In this document: in pieces, positions 1 to 4,938 of the stretch
Layout of the letters: each line of letters opens with the position of its first letter
Position numbering within the stretch: position 1 is the first letter of the stretch
Assembly: GCA_910584215.1 (NCBI GenBank)
Contig: CAJTYI010000126.1
Location: forward strand, 1 to 5,352
Direction of reading: 5' to 3'
Origin: an uncultured Roseburia sp.
Lineage (GTDB): Bacteria > Bacillota > Clostridia > Lachnospirales > Lachnospiraceae
Length of the DNA: 5,352 nucleotides
Program-made: the position numbers and the translations under genes
Notes under the pieces: model-generated
Told to the model about the DNA's origin: nothing
The model's input: only the letters and a program-made list of their open reading frames with translations
Databases searched by the model: none

Positions 1-215
1 GGGACTTTGCGAGCCGGGGCGTCTAGGGGAACTAGAAAGTTGCAAAGATTTCTGTCTTTACCGGGACGGACAGACACTATGAGGTGGTTCAACACTGAAA
101 AGACGCGCAACCAGATGCTCCAAACGGCATGCGAGAACCCCTGACGTTTTTCCGGAGGGTCAAAAGACAAGTATCACCTGCAGTTATGCTGTCTGCCGAA
201 CGCCGCATTTACGCT
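1..215 (+). ncRNA. Candidate structured noncoding RNA (family not certain; 5' end may lie before the window)
   Basis: No good reading frame covers this stretch, but it has nested complementary segments. A long interrupted closing stem pairs 14-17 with 152-155, then 20-23 with 143-146 and 25-29 with 138-142. Inside it, 39-43 (GTTGC) pairs with 107-111 (GCAAC), 51-56 (TCTGTC) with 69-74 (GACAGA), 83-86 with 93-96, and 115-119 with 126-130. Bases 5-10 (CTTTGC) can pair with 42-47 (GCAAAG), which crosses the closing stem and would make a pseudoknot; it shares bases 42-43 with the 39-43 helix, so the two may compete. A 3' hairpin pairs 165-169 (AGACA) with 190-194 (TGTCT). Seen: the complementarity. 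Inferred: that it is an RNA gene, and its strand. The GCGAGAACCCC block and GTGGTTCAAC loop remind me of omega-RNA-like ends of IS200/IS605 elements, and the size suits the raiA motif RNA, but I cannot confirm either. It is not SRP RNA, tmRNA, RNase P RNA or 6S RNA by their conserved motifs. The 3' boundary is approximate. Confidence 0.45.
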
Positions 216-331
216 AAGAATATAAAATTTATATCACTTCTGATAGAACATATATGCATATTTATTCACTTTGATGATATCAAGCGACATAGCTAATAAC
301 CTATAAATTATAAGCTGTAAAGAAAAAATAC
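216..331. other. AT-rich intergenic spacer, no gene seen
   Basis: This spacer separates the candidate RNA from the ylxM promoter and is strongly AT-rich. It contains two palindromes: 220-234 (seven-base arms ATATAAA and TTTATAT around one A) and 252-261 (ATATGCATAT). Neither is followed by a T-run, so neither looks like an intrinsic terminator. No open frame with a ribosome binding site was found. The AT-rich DNA just upstream of the -35 box could act as an UP element, which is inference. Confidence 0.5.
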
Positions 332-360
332 TTGACACCATCTTTTTTTTATGCTATCCT
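332..360 (+). promoter_or_regulatory. Sigma-A promoter of the ylxM-ffh-rpsP operon
   Basis: The -35 box TTGACA (332-337) matches consensus. A 17-bp spacer containing a run of eight T leads to the -10 box TATCCT (355-360), which is preceded by TG one base upstream (352-353), an extended -10. Transcription should start near 367, leaving a 5' leader of about 45 bases before the ylxM ATG. It is the only strong promoter seen ahead of the genes up to 4737. Confidence 0.85.
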
Positions 361-411
361 ATCAAAGGTTTTGGGTGAGAAATCGAAAAGAAGCAGAAAG
401 TCGGTGTTTTC

Positions 412-756
412 ATGGAAGAGAAAGTGGAACAGGCATATCTGTATGATTTTTACGGTGAACTGTTAAACGAGCACCAGAGAAAGATATACGAAGATTTTGT
501 TTTTGGTGATCTCTCGCTTGCTGAGATCGCCGACCAAGAGGGAATCAGCCGTCAGGGAGTACACGATATGGTGAAGCGTTGTACGAAAGCGCTAGAGGGC
601 TACGAAGAAAAGCTGCATCTGGTGAGTCGGTTTTTATCTGTCAAACAAAAGGTGGGACAGATACAAAACCTCGCAAAAGATTTTACTAAAACCCGCGACG
701 AAACAGTTTTGACAGAGATTGGCGTACTCGCCGATCAGATATTAGAGGATTTGTAG
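412..756 (+). CDS. ylxM: YlxM-family helix-turn-helix protein linked to the signal recognition particle
   Basis: This 114-aa protein belongs to the UPF0122/YlxM family, whose genes lie directly before ffh across Firmicutes. In streptococci YlxM modulates SRP assembly or activity; it is a small cytosolic accessory protein. The sequence shows the family's opening LYDFYGELLNEHQRKIYEDF (residues 10-29), then a sigma-70 region-4-like helix-turn-helix at about 35-57 with the conserved LSLAEIA and GISRQGVHD segments, then a charged helix including YEEKLHL (64-70). The length is typical. The ATG at 412 gives the expected N-terminus, but the ribosome binding site is weak, with only purine-rich AGAAAG about 12 bases upstream. 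The stop codon directly abuts the ffh start, so the two genes are almost certainly translationally coupled. Confidence 0.93.
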   Translation: MEEKVEQAYLYDFYGELLNEHQRKIYEDFVFGDLSLAEIADQEGISRQGVHDMVKRCTKALEGYEEKLHLVSRFLSVKQKVGQIQNLAKDFTKTRDETVLTEIGVLADQILEDL

Positions 757-2103
757 ATGGCATTTGACAGTTTATCTGAAAAACTTCAAAATGTATTTAA
801 GAACCTGCGCAGCAAGGGCCGATTGACGGAGAATGACGTAAAAGCCGCACTAAAAGAAGTGAAGATGGCGCTTTTAGAGGCGGATGTCAATTTTAAAGTA
901 GTAAAGCAGTTCGTCAAAGATGTGCAGGAGCGCGCCATCGGACAGGATGTCATGAATGGGCTCAATCCCGGCCAGATGGTGATTAAAATCGTAAACGAAG
1001 AGATGATCAGGCTGATGGGGGCTGAGACGACTGAGATTGCGATCAAGCCGGGCAAGGAACTTACCGTGATTATGATGGTTGGTTTACAGGGTGCCGGCAA
1101 GACGACCACGGCGGCAAAGATCGCCGGGAAGTTTAAGGCCAAAGGCAAAAAGGTTTTACTCGTCGCCTGTGACGTCTACCGTCCTGCGGCGATCGAGCAG
1201 CTTCAGATCAACGGGGAAAAGCAAGGGGTTGAGGTGTTCGCCATGGGCGATAAGAACAAGCCTCTTCATATTGCCAGGGCTGCGGTCGAACATGCGGCCA
1301 AGAGTGACTGCAACATCGTTATCATTGATACTGCCGGACGTCTTCATATCGATGAGGATATGATGGCAGAGCTGATGGAGATCAAGGAAAACGTTTCCGT
1401 GAGCCAGACCGTTTTGGTGGTGGACTCCATGACCGGTCAGGATGCCGTCAATGTTGCCAGTACTTTCGATGAAAAAATCGGCGTCGATGGTGTCGTGCTC
1501 ACCAAGTTAGACGGAGACACACGCGGCGGTGCGGCGCTCTCGATACGGGCGGTGACCGGAAAACCGATTCTCTACGCCGGCATGGGAGAAAAGCTCTCCG
1601 ATTTGGAACAGTTTTATCCTGACCGCATGGCTTCACGTATTCTTGGTATGGGAGACGTCTTAACCCTGATCGAGAAAGCGCAGGAAGAGCTGGATGAAGA
1701 AAAAGCCAAAAAGCTCGAAGAGAAGATGCGCAAAAATGAGTTTGACTTTGAGATGTATTTAGAGTCGATGGGCCAGATGAAAAAGATGGGCGGGCTTTCT
1801 AGTATTATGAGCATGATACCGGGGCTTGGCGGGGGCAAGGTGCCCGAGATTGACGAGGCTGCGGCAGAGAAGAGTATGGCGCGCACGGAGGCGATCATTT
1901 ACTCTATGACGCAGGAGGAGAGACAAAATCCATCCCTGCTAAATCCGAGCAGGAAGCGCAGAATTGCCGAAGGCGCCGGCGTAGATATCGCCGAGGTCAA
2001 CCGGTTAGTCAAACAGTTTGAGCAGGCGCGAAAGATGATGAAGCAGATGCCGGGGATGATGAAAAAAGGTAGAAGAGGAATGTTTCAAGGACTTCCTTTT
2101 TAA
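757..2103 (+). CDS. ffh: Signal recognition particle GTPase Ffh (SRP54)
   Basis: Ffh is the protein subunit of the signal recognition particle. It binds SRP RNA and signal peptides of nascent membrane and secreted proteins, and delivers ribosomes to FtsY and SecYEG by paired GTP hydrolysis. The 448-aa product is of normal length. Residues 1-90 form the N-domain. The G-domain carries GLQGAGKTT (109-117, P-loop), DTAGR (191-195), TKLDG (249-253) and the closing GMGE (275-278). A methionine-rich M-domain spans roughly 298-448, with MGQMKKMGGL, the RNA-binding segment NPSRKRRIAEGAGV (396-409) and KMMKQMPGMMKKG near the end. The RNA-binding segment reads EGAGV where many homologues have GSGT, a mild variation. 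AGAGGA at 744-749, inside the end of ylxM, is the ribosome binding site, seven bases before ATG 757. The zero-base junction indicates co-translation. Confidence 0.98.
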   Translation: MAFDSLSEKLQNVFKNLRSKGRLTENDVKAALKEVKMALLEADVNFKVVKQFVKDVQERAIGQDVMNGLNPGQMVIKIVNEEMIRLMGAETTEIAIKPGKELTVIMMVGLQGAGKTTTAAKIAGKFKAKGKKVLLVACDVYRPAAIEQLQINGEKQGVEVFAMGDKNKPLHIARAAVEHAAKSDCNIVIIDTAGRLHIDEDMMAELMEIKENVSVSQTVLVVDSMTGQDAVNVASTFDEKIGVDGVVLTKLDGDTRGGAALSIRAVTGKPILYAGMGEKLSDLEQFYPDRMASRILGMGDVLTLIEKAQEELDEEKAKKLEEKMRKNEFDFEMYLESMGQMKKMGGLSSIMSMIPGLGGGKVPEIDEAAAEKSMARTEAIIYSMTQEERQNPSLLNPSRKRRIAEGAGVDIAEVNRLVKQFEQARKMMKQMPGMMKKGRRGMFQGLPF

Positions 2104-2123
2104 TACAACAAATCAAACACTTT

Positions 2124-2130
2124 AAGGAGG
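2124..2130 (+). promoter_or_regulatory. Strong ribosome binding site fixing the rpsP GTG start
   Basis: AAGGAGG is a near-perfect match to the anti-Shine-Dalgarno sequence, with eight bases between it and GTG 2139. It is the strongest ribosome binding site in the window, in keeping with high S16 output, and it excludes the upstream GTG at 2130, which overlaps it. Confidence 0.9.
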
Positions 2131-2138
2131 TGAAAGTA

Positions 2139-2384
2139 GTGGCAGTAAAGATCAGATTGAGAAGAATGGGACAGAAAAAGGCTCCTTTTTATAGAATCGT
2201 AGTAGCAGATTCCCGCTCTCCGAGAGATGGAAGATGTATCGAAGAGATTGGAACTTATGATCCGAATAAAGAGCCAAGTGAGTATCATGTCAATGAGGAG
2301 TTAGCAAAGAAATGGTTAGCTAACGGTGCTCAGCCAACAGATACCGTTGCGAAAATTTTCAAGAAAGCCGGTATTGAGAAATAG
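2139..2384 (+). CDS. rpsP: 30S ribosomal protein S16
   Basis: S16 is a small-subunit protein that binds 16S rRNA early in 30S assembly. The 81-aa product starts MAVKIRLRRMGQKKAPFYRI and contains VVADSRSPRDGR (21-32) and IEEIGTYDP (35-42), all S16 hallmarks, and its length is normal. The chosen start is GTG 2139, because it yields the conserved MAVKIRL N-terminus and lies eight bases after the strong AAGGAGG at 2124-2130. A longer in-frame reading from GTG 2130 would begin inside that Shine-Dalgarno sequence and is rejected. The gene sits 35 bases after ffh and 19 bases before khpA. Its codons look more AT-rich than those of its neighbours, as often seen in highly expressed ribosomal genes of such genomes. 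Confidence 0.97.
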   Translation: MAVKIRLRRMGQKKAPFYRIVVADSRSPRDGRCIEEIGTYDPNKEPSEYHVNEELAKKWLANGAQPTDTVAKIFKKAGIEK

Positions 2385-2403
2385 GATGAATGAGGTGGAC
2401 CCG

Positions 2404-2634
2404 ATGAAAGAGTTAGTGGAAGTAATTGCCAAATCATTAGTCGACTGCCCAGATGAGGTCGTGGTGACACAGACTGAGAATGAAAAGTCCATCGTATTGG
2501 AGCTGCGCGTGGCGCAGTCCGATATGGGCAAGGTAATCGGCAAACAGGGCCGCATTGCAAAGGCAATCCGCTCTGTTGTTAAGGCGGCTGCCTCTAAGGA
2601 AGAAAAGAAAGTGATTGTTGAGATTATGCAGTGA
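2404..2634 (+). CDS. khpA: KH-domain RNA-binding protein KhpA (YlqC family)
   Basis: KhpA is a small cytosolic protein consisting of one KH domain. In streptococci and other Firmicutes it partners with KhpB (Jag/EloR), binds RNA and affects cell elongation and division. The 76-aa product shows the KH fold pattern: an N-terminal helix (KELVEVIAKSLVDCP), a strand with alternating hydrophobics (SIVLELRVA), the nucleic-acid-binding loop GKQG (46-49) within MGKVIGKQGRIAKAIRSVV, and a final strand KKVIVEIMQ. ATG 2404 was chosen because GAGGTG lies six bases upstream and it gives the family N-terminus MKELVE. An in-frame ATG at 2386 would add six residues but has no ribosome binding site. The gene is usually found between rpsP and rimM, as here, and it is followed at once by a terminator. 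Confidence 0.95.
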   Translation: MKELVEVIAKSLVDCPDEVVVTQTENEKSIVLELRVAQSDMGKVIGKQGRIAKAIRSVVKAAASKEEKKVIVEIMQ

Positions 2635-2639
2635 CATGT

Positions 2640-2665
2640 GGGCTATCGTTTGGATAGCCCTTTTT
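2640..2665 (+). terminator. Intrinsic terminator between khpA and rimM
   Basis: GGGCTATC (2640-2647) pairs perfectly with GATAGCCC (2653-2660) around a five-base loop, and TTTTT follows at 2661-2665. It begins five bases after the khpA stop codon. Because rimM and trmD follow without a convincing promoter of their own, it probably acts as a partial terminator that lowers their expression relative to rpsP and khpA. That role is inferred; the hairpin and T-run are plain in the sequence. Confidence 0.9.
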
Positions 2666-2677
2666 ATATATGTGTAT

Positions 2678-2683
2678 GGAGGA
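2678..2683 (+). promoter_or_regulatory. Ribosome binding site deciding the rimM GTG start
   Basis: GGAGGA lies four bases before GTG 2688. The in-frame ATGs at 2670 and 2676 are upstream of or overlap this site, sit against the terminator T-tract and have no Shine-Dalgarno sequence, so the GTG is the better start. Confidence 0.75.
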
Positions 2684-2687
2684 TGCA

Positions 2688-3212
2688 GTGGAAGATTTAT
2701 TGCAGGTAGGGGTGATTACCTCGACGCACGGGTTACGTGGGGAGGTAAAGGTATTTCCGACAACAGATGATGCCGGGCGCTTTAAGAAGTTAAAACAGGT
2801 TATTTTGGATACAGGAAAAGAAAAAATAGACCTTGAGATCGCAGGAGTTAAGTTTTTCAAAAACATGGTGATTCTGAAGTTTCGGGGGATTGACGATATC
2901 AATGAGGTACAAAAATATTGTAAAATGGGTCTTTTTGTCACGAGGGAAAACGCTGTGAAGTTAAAAAAGGACGAGTACTTTATCGCAGATTTAATCGGGC
3001 TTTCTGTGATTTCCGATGAGGATGAGGACCTTGGAACCATAAAGGACGTGTTGCAGACCGGAGCCAACGATGTCTATGTAGTGACGAGTCCAGACGGAGG
3101 AGAGCTGTTGATTCCGGCGATCAGACAGTGTGTTAAGGAAGTGGACATTGCGGGAGGAAGAGTCATCGTGCACTTACTTGAGGGCCTGCGGGAGATCAAC
3201 AGCAAACAATAA
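2688..3212 (+). CDS. rimM: 16S rRNA processing and ribosome maturation factor RimM
   Basis: RimM assists late 30S subunit maturation, binding S19 and helping fold the 16S rRNA head domain. Starting at GTG 2688 the product is 174 aa, the usual length. The N-terminal RimM domain (about 5-85) opens with LLQVGVITSTHGLRGEVKVF, containing the family signature HGLRGEV (14-20). The C-terminal PRC-barrel domain (about 95-170) shows YFIADLIGL (97-105), TGANDVYVV (124-132) and LLIPAI (140-145). Starting at ATG 2670 would add MCMEDA, which is not typical and has no ribosome binding site. The gene lies just past a terminator and is followed by an 85-base structured gap before trmD, its near-universal neighbour. 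Both genes serve ribosome and tRNA maturation. Confidence 0.96.
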   Translation: MEDLLQVGVITSTHGLRGEVKVFPTTDDAGRFKKLKQVILDTGKEKIDLEIAGVKFFKNMVILKFRGIDDINEVQKYCKMGLFVTRENAVKLKKDEYFIADLIGLSVISDEDEDLGTIKDVLQTGANDVYVVTSPDGGELLIPAIRQCVKEVDIAGGRVIVHLLEGLREINSKQ

Positions 3213-3215
3213 CTG

Positions 3216-3278
3216 CGGCTGATGATTGAGCCGTCTACCGGCTTTTATCTGGATGAGAGCCGACTGACAGCTAATCAT
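3216..3278 (+). promoter_or_regulatory. Mutually exclusive hairpins in the rimM-trmD gap (possible attenuator)
   Basis: Four short segments alternate: CGGCT (3216-3220), AGCCG (3229-3233), CGGCT (3239-3243) and AGCCG (3258-3262). The second and third form a five-base-pair hairpin followed by TTTT (3243-3246), a weak terminator shape. Alternatively the first pairs with the second and the third with the fourth. In addition ATGATT (3222-3227) pairs with AATCAT (3273-3278), with AGC/GCT alongside, enclosing the third-fourth hairpin. The stems are short, so a regulatory role is only inferred; plain read-through is possible. Confidence 0.35.
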
Positions 3279-3297
3279 AACTGGAAATGAGGAACCT

Positions 3298-4038
3298 ATG
3301 AATTTTCATATTTTGACATTATTTCCCGAGATGGTGGAGGAAGGATTGTCCGCCAGCATAATCGGCAGAGCGGAAAAAAAAGGGCTGTTGTCGATTCATG
3401 CGGTCAATATCAGGGATTTTACGCTCGATAAACATAAAAAAGTAGACGACTACCCCTACGGCGGCGGTGCAGGGATGCTGATGCAGGCGCAGCCGGTGTA
3501 TGATGCCTGGGAATCTCTGACTAAGCGTATGGGGCATAGGCCGCGCACGGTTTATCTGACGCCGCAGGGACGGGTGTTCAACCAGGAGATGGCCAAAGAG
3601 CTCGCGAGGGAGGAAGATTTGATTTTTCTCTGCGGCCACTACGAGGGGATCGACGAGCGCGCCTTAGAGGAGATAGTGACTGATTGTGTCTCGATCGGCG
3701 ATTATGTGCTGACGGGGGGCGAGCTTCCGGCGATGGTGATGATAGACGCCATAGCCCGCATGGTACCCGGCGTGTTGAGCAATGAGGAGTCTGGCGCGGC
3801 GGAGTCTTTTGAGGGATGTCTGCTGGAGTATCCCCAGTACAGCAGACCGGAGGAATGGAGAGGGAAGCGCGTGCCCGCCGTGCTTTTGTCCGGCAACCAT
3901 CAGAAGGTCGATGAATGGCGCAGGCAGCAAGCTATAGTAAGAACGGCAGAACGTCGGCCGGATCTGCTGGCGCGGGCTGCACTTTCGGAAAAAGAAATCA
4001 AGTGGCTGAGAGAATATCAGAAAGAAAACGGATTTTAG
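3298..4038 (+). CDS. trmD: tRNA (guanine37-N1)-methyltransferase TrmD
   Basis: TrmD uses S-adenosylmethionine to methylate N1 of G37 in tRNAs reading CNN codons, which prevents +1 frameshifting, and it is generally essential. It is a homodimeric SPOUT enzyme with a trefoil knot. The 246-aa product is of normal length and shows YGGGAGM (54-60), LCGHYEGIDER (111-121) and SIGDYVLTGGELP (132-144) in the knot, Arg154 in ARMVPGVL, then LLEYPQYSRPEEWRG and LLSGNHQKVDEWRRQQ in the C-terminal tRNA-binding region. Residue 169, where E. coli and B. subtilis TrmD carry the proposed catalytic Asp (EDSF), is Glu here (AESF). I recall ESF in other clostridial TrmDs, so this is probably a lineage variant, not a defect. 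ATG 3298 follows GAGGA at 3289-3293 by four bases. Confidence 0.97.
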   Translation: MNFHILTLFPEMVEEGLSASIIGRAEKKGLLSIHAVNIRDFTLDKHKKVDDYPYGGGAGMLMQAQPVYDAWESLTKRMGHRPRTVYLTPQGRVFNQEMAKELAREEDLIFLCGHYEGIDERALEEIVTDCVSIGDYVLTGGELPAMVMIDAIARMVPGVLSNEESGAAESFEGCLLEYPQYSRPEEWRGKRVPAVLLSGNHQKVDEWRRQQAIVRTAERRPDLLARAALSEKEIKWLREYQKENGF

Positions 4039-4041
4039 AGA

Positions 4042-4060
4042 ATCCTCCCAAACAGAGGAT
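4042..4060 (+). promoter_or_regulatory. Small hairpin in the trmD-rnhA gap
   Basis: ATCCTC (4042-4047) pairs with GAGGAT (4055-4060) around a seven-base loop. No T-run follows, so it is not a terminator. The overlapping CCTCC (4044-4048) is also complementary to the rnhA Shine-Dalgarno GGAGG (4099-4103), so two alternative folds are possible, one hiding the ribosome binding site. Function is speculative. Confidence 0.3.
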
Positions 4061-4107
4061 GCTTTGCACGGATTGGAATCGCCCGATCGCGGCGACATGG
4101 AGGTAAA

Positions 4108-4737
4108 ATGGCAAAACAGAAGTATTATGCGGTGCGGGTGGGAAAGACGCCAGGGATTTATCTGACCTGGGAGGCGTGCAGGAAGCAGGTGAGCGGGTAT
4201 CCGGGAGCCATCTACAAAAGCTTTCCCACACAGCAGGAGGCAGAAGGTTTTATGAGAGGAGACGGCATGGGCAACGCCTCTTCGGCAAAAGAACGTCATA
4301 TGGTGCAGGAGACAGGCGGGTTGCCAGATATCTACGCGTTTGTGGACGGCTCGTACCAGGCGCAGAAAAAAGTGTACGGTTACGGCGGTTTTCTGATGCA
4401 TCACGGTCAAAAGGAGATCTTGCAGGGTGCGGGAACCGATGAGGAGATGGCGTCGATGCGCAACGTGGCCGGGGAAGTGCTCGGCAGCATGGCGGCCATC
4501 CAAAAGGCAGTCGACCTGGGCCTGCCGGAAATCACCATATTTTATGATTATATGGGAATACAGATGTGGGCAGAGGGCGGCTGGAAGCGCAATAAAGCGG
4601 GCACTGTGGCGTATTACGAATATGTGCAGTCAGTGCGCGGTAAAATACGCATACATTTTGTAAAAGTCAAGGGGCATTCGGGCGTGGAGGGGAACGAGGA
4701 GGCCGACCGCCTGGCAAAAGAAGCAGTCGGCAACTAA
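4108..4737 (+). CDS. rnhA: Type 1 ribonuclease H with N-terminal hybrid-binding (viroplasmin) domain
   Basis: This enzyme cuts the RNA strand of RNA/DNA hybrids, acting on R-loops, primers and misincorporated ribonucleotides in the cytosol. The 209-aa product has two parts. Residues 3-49 (KYYAVRVGKTPGIYLTWEAC, then KSFPTQQEAEGF) are a caulimovirus-viroplasmin type hybrid-binding domain, as in eukaryotic RNase H1. A linker follows (about 50-73), then the catalytic domain from 74. All four metal-binding acids are present: Asp80 (FVDGSY), Glu123 (NVAGEVLGS), Asp147 (FYDYMGI) and Asp200 (NEEADRLAK). The catalytic His190 lies in VKGHSGVEGNE. The enzyme should therefore be active. TGGAGGT (4098-4104) sits three bases before ATG 4108. 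It follows trmD by 69 bases with no promoter of its own seen and is probably the last gene of the operon. rplS would be the more usual neighbour at this point. Confidence 0.95.
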   Translation: MAKQKYYAVRVGKTPGIYLTWEACRKQVSGYPGAIYKSFPTQQEAEGFMRGDGMGNASSAKERHMVQETGGLPDIYAFVDGSYQAQKKVYGYGGFLMHHGQKEILQGAGTDEEMASMRNVAGEVLGSMAAIQKAVDLGLPEITIFYDYMGIQMWAEGGWKRNKAGTVAYYEYVQSVRGKIRIHFVKVKGHSGVEGNEEADRLAKEAVGN

Positions 4738-4774
4738 GTTTTTTGTCACACACATAAAAACTACTTTAAATCAC

Positions 4775-4802
4775 TTGACAGGATGAATCCATATGTTATA
4801 AT
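4775..4802 (+). promoter_or_regulatory. Near-consensus sigma-A promoter of the metal-resistance operon
   Basis: TTGACA (4775-4780) and TATAAT (4797-4802) both match consensus, with a 16-bp spacer and an extended -10 TG at 4794-4795. Transcription should start near 4809. Such a strong promoter normally needs repression, which fits the inverted repeats overlapping its -10 box and start site. Confidence 0.9.
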
Positions 4803-4832
4803 ATAACCAACATATGAATAATTGTTCATATG
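4790..4832. promoter_or_regulatory. Layered inverted-repeat operator, ArsR/SmtB type (CATATG half-sites)
   Basis: Three CATATG units occur at 4790, 4811 and 4827. The downstream pair forms an inverted repeat with eight-base arms CATATGAA (4811-4818) and TTCATATG (4825-4832) around TAATTG, closely resembling the ATATGAA-n6-TTCATAT operators of metal-sensing ArsR/SmtB repressors such as CzrA and SmtB. The upstream pair forms a second repeat, CATATGTT (4790-4797) and AACATATG (4809-4816), which spans the -10 box and shares the middle unit. Binding here would block RNA polymerase, with derepression by Zn or Cd expected. The regulator is inferred from the site alone, as no such gene is in the window. 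Confidence 0.75.
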
Positions 4833-4852
4833 AATAAAAAGTTGCAGATGTA

Positions 4853-4899
4853 TTCACGACGCTTCGGATGTTAAAAAGAATATCACAACCGTTCGTGAA
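4853..4899 (+). promoter_or_regulatory. Leader hairpin upstream of the metal-binding protein gene
   Basis: TTCACGA (4853-4859) pairs with TCGTGAA (4893-4899), and inside this CGG (4865-4867) can pair with CCG (4889-4891). The structure lies in the roughly 130-base 5' leader between the predicted start of transcription and ATG 4939. It ends about 30 bases before the ribosome binding site and has no T-run, so mRNA stabilisation is as likely as regulation. Confidence 0.35.
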
Positions 4900-4938
4900 A
4901 GCAGTGACGTAATAGGATGCGCCACGGAAAGGAATCGT

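Noticed and set aside
1..143. Open frame from the left edge ending in TGA at 141-143
   Set aside because: The product resembles nothing I recognise, and the bases are better explained by the nested RNA helices. It could still be the tail of a protein starting before the window.
1..215. SRP RNA (ffs) as the identity of the left-edge RNA, given the nearby ffh
   Set aside because: The conserved helix 8 motif with its GGAA-type tetraloop and asymmetric loop sequence is absent.
220..261. AT-rich palindromes ATATAAA-A-TTTATAT and ATATGCATAT
   Set aside because: Such palindromes are expected by chance in AT-rich DNA, and neither has a T-run nor matches an operator I know.
2670..2687. Upstream in-frame ATG starts for rimM at 2670 and 2676
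   Set aside because: They have no ribosome binding site, and the GGAGGA site points to GTG 2688, which also gives the conserved N-terminus.
3664..4503. Long open frame of 279 codons on the minus strand across trmD and rnhA
   Set aside because: It is antisense to two well-identified genes, has no recognisable domain or ribosome binding site, and is rich in His and Arg residues typical of shadow frames.
4702..4744. Hairpin GCCGAC/GTCGGC at the end of rnhA followed by T6
   Set aside because: The stem lies within the coding sequence with an 18-base loop, and seven bases separate it from the T-run at 4739, so it is a poor terminator. Weak termination here cannot be ruled out.
4737..4762. AGTTTTT/AAAAACT hairpin after rnhA
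   Set aside because: The stem is almost all A-T pairs and is not followed by a T-run, so it is too weak to call a terminator.
4830..4874. Fourteen-codon frame MNKKLQMYSRRFGC starting in the operator
   Set aside because: It has no Shine-Dalgarno sequence, its start codon lies inside the repressor site, and the length is within chance expectation.
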